From: Peptococcaceae bacterium UBA4997
Lineage (GTDB): Bacteria; Bacillota; Dehalobacteriia; UBA4068; UBA4997
NCBI GenBank assembly: GCA_002398485.1
Contig: DGYV01000060.1
Location: forward strand, 35,956-45,505
Reading direction: 5' to 3'
DNA length: 9,550 bases
Below the pieces are notes generated by a model. It was not told the origin of the DNA. It worked only from the letters and a program-made list of their open reading frames with translations, and did not search any database. The stretch's first letter is position 1. Every line of letters begins with the position of its first letter. Position numbers and translations under genes: made by a program. Positions 5,685 through 9,550 of this stretch are shown piece by piece.

Positions 5685-5713
5685 AGTTTACACTTAAATT
5701 TTCAAAATGTCAA
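5685..5713 (-). promoter_or_regulatory. Promoter of the B12 riboswitch transcript
   Basis: The minus strand has a perfect TTGACA (5713-5708), a 17-base spacer and TAAACT (5690-5685). Predicted initiation near 5678 places the start about 20 bases before P1 of the aptamer, the geometry expected for a riboswitch leader. This is the best sigma-A-type promoter in the window. Confidence 0.7.
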
Positions 5714-5996
5714 TTCATAAGCACTTAAAAAAGCTGTTTTATCCAAAAAAACCTAATTGAATTATCCTGTTAAAGCCAAGACTTTATCCGCAAAATAAAT
5801 TTTTTATGGCAAATCAAAAACCAATCATTCATAAACAAATTTTATAGAAACACAAGTAATCATAAAAAACCTTTATTATACAAACTATACCTCTCATAGT
5901 ATAATAATGCTTGGGCAGAATTTTATTTTACCTGCTTTCTACTATATTATATATAATTTTTTAAGATAAATATTTTTACAGTGTGAGGTAATAAAA
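5714..5996. other. AT-rich divergent intergenic region
   Basis: The riboswitch transcript (minus) and the corrinoid operon (plus) are read away from each other from this stretch. Apart from the candidate plus-strand promoters and a short inverted repeat near 5884-5900, I see no gene, structured RNA or longer repeat. Runs of A and T dominate, typical of an intergenic promoter region. Confidence 0.6.
5877..5905 (+). promoter_or_regulatory. Candidate promoter of the corrinoid methyl-transfer operon, with inverted repeat
   Basis: The plus strand reads TATACA (5877-5882, four of six), 17 bases, then a perfect TATAAT (5900-5905). The spacer contains the inverted repeat ACTAT-N7-ATAGT (5884-5900), placed where a repressor could bind. 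A second TATAAT at 5952-5957 with a weak TTACCT 18 bases upstream is an alternative, giving a shorter leader of about 33 bases. Confidence 0.4.
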
Positions 5997-6656
5997 GTGA
6001 GTTTACAAAAAAGTAAAGAAACTTTATTAAAACAGCTTTCCGATTGCGTTGTGGAAATGGAAGATGAAAAGATAATCCCTATTGCGGAAGCTTATGTTAA
6101 AAACCAATATCCTGCCATGGAAGGTATAATGAACGGCCTAGCAGACGGCATGAACCGCGCCGGCAAACTTTGTGATGAGGATATTTACTTTATCCCCGAG
6201 CTTTTGGGCTGCGCCGACGCTATGTATAACGGCATCGGTATTTTAAAACCACATTTACCCAAAGCAACAACCGCACAAAAAAAACCCAAGGTAGTTATAG
6301 GCGTTGTGGAGGGTGATACCCACGATATAGGCAAAAACCTGGTAAAGCTCATGCTGGAAGCAGCCAATTTTGAAATTTACGATTTGGGCAGAGACGTGGT
6401 TTTGGATAATTTTGTAACTAAAGCCCGTGAGGTGAATGCTGAACTTATTTGCCTTTCCACCTTGATGAGCACCACCATGGAAGGCATGCGTACCATCATC
6501 CAAAAGCTTGAACAGGAAGGTATCCGTGCAAACCATAAAGTGATGATAGGCGGCAGCTGCATTTCCCAAAGCTTTGCCGATAAAATAGGCGCAGACGGCT
6601 ATTCCGCCAACGCCACAGAGGCAGTACGCTTAGCAAAAAGGCTGGTAAGCGCATAA
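5997..6656 (+). CDS. Corrinoid protein of a methyltransferase system (MtbC/MttC type)
   Basis: The 219-residue protein has the two-domain layout of methyltransferase corrinoid proteins. An N-terminal four-helix cap (PF02607) occupies about 1-90. A Rossmann-like B12-binding domain (PF02310) occupies about 97-219. The key motif GDTHDIGKNLV (106-116) contains Asp107, His109 and Gly112; the His is the expected lower-axial cobalt ligand. The remaining pocket motifs are present: CLSTLMSTTM (152-161) and MIGGSCIS (183-190), then GADGYSANATEAV (198-210). Such proteins shuttle between Co(I) and methyl-Co(III), taking a methyl group from a substrate-specific methyltransferase and passing it to a second one. 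It acts in the cytoplasm. GTG at 5997 is preceded by GAGG 8 bases upstream. It is the first gene of the plus-strand set. The substrate class cannot be read from this protein; similarity to methylamine, methanol and O-demethylase partners is general. Confidence 0.92.
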   Translation: MSLQKSKETLLKQLSDCVVEMEDEKIIPIAEAYVKNQYPAMEGIMNGLADGMNRAGKLCDEDIYFIPELLGCADAMYNGIGILKPHLPKATTAQKKPKVVIGVVEGDTHDIGKNLVKLMLEAANFEIYDLGRDVVLDNFVTKAREVNAELICLSTLMSTTMEGMRTIIQKLEQEGIRANHKVMIGGSCISQSFADKIGADGYSANATEAVRLAKRLVSA

Positions 6657-6733
6657 GCATTATCAATAAATCTATAACAAAAAAATTTAACACCTTGAAC
6701 ACAAACATACATTCTTAAAATTGAAAAAGTATG

Positions 6734-6739
6734 AAGGGA
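6734..6739 (+). promoter_or_regulatory. Ribosome binding site deciding the start of the ABC ATPase
   Basis: AAGGGA at 6734-6739 lies 9 bases before the ATG at 6749. The earlier in-frame ATG at 6731 overlaps this site and has no comparable Shine-Dalgarno sequence, so the later ATG is preferred. Confidence 0.55.
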
Positions 6740-6748
6740 ATACATATA

Positions 6749-7504
6749 ATGTCTGAAACACAACCCTTTTTACAGGTAAAAAACATCTATAAAAGCTTTG
6801 GCCATGTTGAAGCCCTGCGTGGCGTAAATATGGAAGCCTACACCGGTGAGGTGCTTGCCTTGGTGGGCGATAACGGCGCAGGCAAATCTACGCTTATCAA
6901 AACCTTGTCGGGTGCAGTTTGGCCCGATTGCGGGGAAATTTGGCTGAACAACCAAAAATACAGCCGCCTTAAACCCAAACAAGCCATAAAAATTGGGCTT
7001 TCCACAGTCTATCAGGATTTAGCGCTTGCCAATACCAGGGACGTGCCCTGTAATATTTTTATGGGCAGGGAATTAAGATGCGGCATTTTGCTGAACAAAA
7101 AAGCTATGTATACAGAAGCCCAAAAGCTTATTGGAAATTTGGGCATTAAAATACCATCGCTTGCTGTACCTGTAAGCATTTTAAGCGGCGGCCAGCGCCA
7201 GGGCGTGGCAGTGGCCAGGGCCATCCACCAGGGCGGCAAGATCCTTATTTTTGATGAACCAACAGCTGCTATGGGGCTTGTGGAATCGGCAGCTGTGCTG
7301 AAGCTCATTAAAAATTTGGCTGAACAAGGCTTTGGTGTTATCATCATCAGCCATAATCTTGAGCAAGTTTTTCAAGTGGCAAACAGGGTTTGCGTAATGC
7401 GCCAGGGCAAGGTAGTAAATACTGTGCGCACTGCAGATGTTTGTGCACAAGATGTGGTTTCCATGATTACAGGCGCCCTTGAAACCAACTCTAATTTGAA
7501 TTAG
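6749..7504 (+). CDS. ABC transporter ATPase, CUT2 (ribose/simple-sugar) class, single-domain
   Basis: The 251-residue protein has one complete nucleotide-binding domain (PF00005): Walker A GDNGAGKST (40-48), Q-loop VYQD (Gln89), signature LSGGQ (145-149), Walker B ILIFDEPTAA (165-174) and switch His202 (ISHNLEQVF). The sequence style (LRGVNMEAYTGEVLALVGDN, LSGGQRQGVAVARAI) matches the RbsA/XylG/FrcA group of sugar importers. Most RbsA-type ATPases are about 500 residues with two fused domains; this one has a single domain, as in FrcA-like systems, and should act as a homodimer. It energises the permease encoded 10 bp downstream, whose Shine-Dalgarno site overlaps its TAG stop. The 92 bp gap to the corrinoid gene has no terminator, so co-transcription is likely. 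No periplasmic/lipoprotein binding protein is present in the window. The imported substrate is unknown; sugars are the family default, but methylated compounds are suggested by context. Confidence 0.9.
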   Translation: MSETQPFLQVKNIYKSFGHVEALRGVNMEAYTGEVLALVGDNGAGKSTLIKTLSGAVWPDCGEIWLNNQKYSRLKPKQAIKIGLSTVYQDLALANTRDVPCNIFMGRELRCGILLNKKAMYTEAQKLIGNLGIKIPSLAVPVSILSGGQRQGVAVARAIHQGGKILIFDEPTAAMGLVESAAVLKLIKNLAEQGFGVIIISHNLEQVFQVANRVCVMRQGKVVNTVRTADVCAQDVVSMITGALETNSNLN

Positions 7505-7514
7505 GAGCATTTTT

Positions 7515-8480
7515 ATGAAGTCCGAAACAAAAATTCGTTTACAGCAGCTTTTCCCCAGGCTTTTGCTTTTGGCGGTTTTAGCCTTTATGATTATCCTTTT
7601 GGATAGGCTATCCCCCTTCTTTCTTACCTGGTCGAATATGCGTAATATCCTGGATCAAGCATCCTTATACATAGTACTTTCCGTGGGCATGACCTTCGTC
7701 ATCTGCTCCGGCGGTATCGACTTATCCATCGGCGCTATAGTTGCCATGTCGGGCGTTATCATGGCTATGTGCATGAAGGCAGGTATCAGCATTGGCCTTG
7801 CTATTTGCCTTGGCCTTGCAAGCGGTGCCGTCATCGGGCTTATCAACGGCATTTTGATTTCTTTTGCCAACATCAACCCTTTTATTGTAACTTTGAGCAT
7901 AATGTCGGTCATACGCGGCACCTCGCTTTTAATGACGAACGGCAGGCCTATTTACGGCTTTGAGGAAGCCTTTAAATTTTGGGGCAGCGGCAATATTGGC
8001 CCCATCAATCCGCCAATTCTTATTTCACTTATATTAGTTACCTTGGGGATTCTTTTGCTCACCTCCACCCGTTGGGGTAATTACAGCCTGGTTCTGGGCA
8101 GTAATGAGGAAGCCTTAAGGCGCACGGGCGTAAACGTTAAACTTTACAAAACCAGCATTTATGTTTTCTGCGGCATATGCGCTGCTATAGCAGGCTTTAT
8201 TGTTTGTGCAAGGCTTAATACAGCTGAACCCCTGGCGGGCTGGGCCTATGAAATGGACGCCATAGCGGCGGTAGTTTTGGGCGGTGCGGATATGCGCGGC
8301 GGCAGGGGTTCGGTTTTTGGTACTTTTATAGCCTGTTTGGTTTTAGCAGTTATGCAGAACGGGCTTACCATCCTATCCATTTCCTCCAATTACCAACAAG
8401 TTTTAACAGGCATAATCATCATTTTGGCGGTTGCGGTTTCTGAATTCAAACGCCGCAATTCCAAAGCATCAGTTAGTTAA
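7515..8480 (+). CDS. ABC transporter permease, CUT2 (RbsC-like) class
   Basis: The 321-residue membrane protein matches the BPD_transp_2 family (PF02653), with about eight to ten hydrophobic segments. Diagnostic motifs are CSGGIDLSIGAIVAMSGV (64-81), NPFIVTLSIMSVIRGTSLL (120-138), the cytoplasmic EAA-like loop GSNEEALRRTGVNV (195-208), and AAVVLGGADMRGGRGSVFGT (247-266), all as in RbsC-type permeases. It forms the transmembrane channel for the ATPase upstream and should work as a homodimer. AGGAG lies 7 bases before the ATG and overlaps the ATPase stop codon, indicating tight translational coupling. The methyltransferase-family gene starts 12 bp downstream behind another AGGAG. Placement of a sugar-class permease inside a corrinoid operon is the unusual feature. 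The partner substrate-binding protein must lie outside the window or elsewhere. Confidence 0.92.
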   Translation: MKSETKIRLQQLFPRLLLLAVLAFMIILLDRLSPFFLTWSNMRNILDQASLYIVLSVGMTFVICSGGIDLSIGAIVAMSGVIMAMCMKAGISIGLAICLGLASGAVIGLINGILISFANINPFIVTLSIMSVIRGTSLLMTNGRPIYGFEEAFKFWGSGNIGPINPPILISLILVTLGILLLTSTRWGNYSLVLGSNEEALRRTGVNVKLYKTSIYVFCGICAAIAGFIVCARLNTAEPLAGWAYEMDAIAAVVLGGADMRGGRGSVFGTFIACLVLAVMQNGLTILSISSNYQQVLTGIIIILAVAVSEFKRRNSKASVS

Positions 8481-8492
8481 AGGAGCCTTAAA

Positions 8493-9550
8493 ATGAATTT
8501 TGAAAATATACCTAAAGATGAAATGACCCCAATAGAACGCTCAAAAGCCATAAAAGCAGGCCTGCCTTATGACCGCATCCCTTGCAGCCCCATGGTAGCG
8601 GAGCAGGTGGTGCAAGTAACAGGCATTACGGTAAGGGATTATCTTTTTAAGCCAAAGCTGGCGGCGGAAGCGGTTGCTAAGTCCTTCGAGCGCTACGGTT
8701 ACGACAGCGTAAGTGTAAGCCCCGACCATCACGGTTTTTCCGAAGCTATGGGCGTAAAATTTATTTTTCCCGAATATGACCGCCCGATCATGGAAGAGAT
8801 ATTCCTAAAAGAAAAAGCGGATATCAGCAAATTAAAACCTGCCGACCCCTACAAGGACGGGCGTTTGCCCTTGGTTTTACAGGCTGTGGAACATTTGCAG
8901 GAACTGGTGGGAGATAAAGTAAAAGTAGGCAGCGGCTGTGGCGGCCCCCTTACCTGTGCCTCCTTCTTGCGCGGTGCCGACAACCTGCTCAGAGATATGC
9001 GCAAAGACCCCGAATTCATCCATAAGATTATGGAATGCACTACCCAAAGCATTATCAATTATATGGCGGCAGCTTGGAAATTGGGTGTTGGTTGTTCTGT
9101 AGGTGATTCCTTTTCCTCCTGCACGCTCATCAGCCCCAACTATTTCCGCACTTACGTTAAACCTTATTTGAAAAGGATAGCCGATTGGCAGCGTGAAAAT
9201 ATAGGCTCGGTGGGCAACCTGCATATTTGCGGGGAAACCAGAGCCATTTGGCAGGATATGCTGGAGCTGGGCTTCGGTTCCATAAGTTTGGATAACCGCA
9301 TGAGCATGAAAGAAGCCAAGGCAGTGCTAGGCCCCCATGTGGCCTTGAAAGGCAATGTAAAACCTGTTGAAACCATGCTTTACGGCACGGTAGAAGAAGT
9401 TTATGCCGAATGTAAACAATGCATTAAGGATACAATGGACAGCCCCAAAGGCTATAATTTAAGCAGTGGCTGTACCCTTCCCGTGCAAACACCGCCTGAA
9501 AACCTTAAAGCCATGGTGGATTCCGCCCGAATTTGGGGCAGGTATAAAGG
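8493..9550 (+). CDS. Uroporphyrinogen decarboxylase family (MtaA/CmuA-like) methyltransferase, C-terminus cut by window edge
   Basis: The frame is open from ATG 8493 (AGGAG 7 bases upstream) to the end of the window, 352 codons visible. The N-terminus MTPIERSKAIKAGLPYDRIP (11-30) is the typical opening of URO-D family (PF01208) methyltransferases. The predicted zinc ligands of the corrinoid-dependent branch are present: His244 and Cys246 (LHICGETR) and Cys327 (SSGCTLP). The H-x-C...C arrangement matches MtaA/MtbA and distinguishes them from true heme-pathway decarboxylases. Further family features are SGCGGPLTCASFLRG (147-161), GVGCSVGDSFSSC (198-210) and VALKGNVKPVETM (283-295). Members either move methyl groups from a corrinoid protein to a thiol or folate acceptor, or act as substrate:corrinoid methyltransferase I in O-demethylases. 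With the corrinoid protein and transporter in the same operon, a substrate demethylation role is plausible (inference). Only a short C-terminus is probably missing. Confidence 0.9.
   Translation, partial: MNFENIPKDEMTPIERSKAIKAGLPYDRIPCSPMVAEQVVQVTGITVRDYLFKPKLAAEAVAKSFERYGYDSVSVSPDHHGFSEAMGVKFIFPEYDRPIMEEIFLKEKADISKLKPADPYKDGRLPLVLQAVEHLQELVGDKVKVGSGCGGPLTCASFLRGADNLLRDMRKDPEFIHKIMECTTQSIINYMAAAWKLGVGCSVGDSFSSCTLISPNYFRTYVKPYLKRIADWQRENIGSVGNLHICGETRAIWQDMLELGFGSISLDNRMSMKEAKAVLGPHVALKGNVKPVETMLYGTVEEVYAECKQCIKDTMDSPKGYNLSSGCTLPVQTPPENLKAMVDSARIWGRYK

Noticed and set aside
6255..6569. Minus-strand open frame of 104 codons opposite the corrinoid protein gene
   Set aside because: It lies wholly antisense to the well-supported corrinoid-protein coding sequence, has no recognisable domain, and is a codon-usage shadow.
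7181..7510. Minus-strand open frame of 109 codons opposite the ABC ATPase
   Set aside because: It is antisense to the Walker B/signature region of a confident ABC ATPase and shows no protein family features.
8493..9550. True uroporphyrinogen decarboxylase (HemE) of heme synthesis
   Set aside because: The sequence has the H-x-C...C zinc ligands of the corrinoid-dependent methyltransferase branch and lies in a corrinoid operon; no heme genes are adjacent.

Overview
This 9.55 kb window looks like chromosomal DNA of a low-to-moderate-GC Bacillota bacterium. The evidence is tandem copper-amine-oxidase-type stalk domains, an LCP enzyme beside an MreB homologue, a VUT-type queuosine-precursor transporter, an intrinsic-terminator-controlled B12 riboswitch, and strong AGGAGG-type ribosome binding sites with GTG and TTG starts. 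A member of Negativicutes or Clostridia is my best inference; no rRNA or unique marker proves it. I see no tRNA, rRNA, CRISPR array or insertion sequence.

Left half (1-5713), all minus strand. Reading leftwards from the middle: a B12 riboswitch with its own promoter and terminator (5423-5713); a non-coding stretch with several hairpins that ends at a second, very strong terminator (5162-5427); a secreted alpha-barrel protein resembling the transcobalamin/prenyltransferase-repeat fold (3941-5086) with its own terminator; an unrecognised membrane-anchored 164-residue protein (3163-3657) with a terminator; a queuosine-precursor transporter (2291-2992); and an envelope group of MreB-like protein (1037-2131), stalk-domain secreted protein (379-927) and the start of an LCP-family enzyme (1-315, cut by the window edge).

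Right half (5997-9550), all plus strand. This is an apparent operon: a corrinoid protein of the methyltransferase type, a single-domain CUT2 (ribose/simple-sugar class) ABC ATPase, its permease, and a uroporphyrinogen-decarboxylase-family (MtaA/MtbA/O-demethylase type) methyltransferase that runs off the window. The last three genes are spaced about 10 bp apart with ideal ribosome binding sites.

The two halves diverge from an AT-rich region around 5714-5996, and both sides concern corrinoids. The left has B12 sensing and a possible B12-binding surface protein. The right has a B12-dependent methyl-transfer module coupled to an unusual importer. My working idea, as inference, is that the right-hand operon imports a small methylated or methoxylated compound and demethylates it through the corrinoid protein, while the left side manages cobalamin supply. 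The most unusual non-coding feature is the B12 riboswitch followed by two consecutive terminators with a structured, apparently non-coding element between them.
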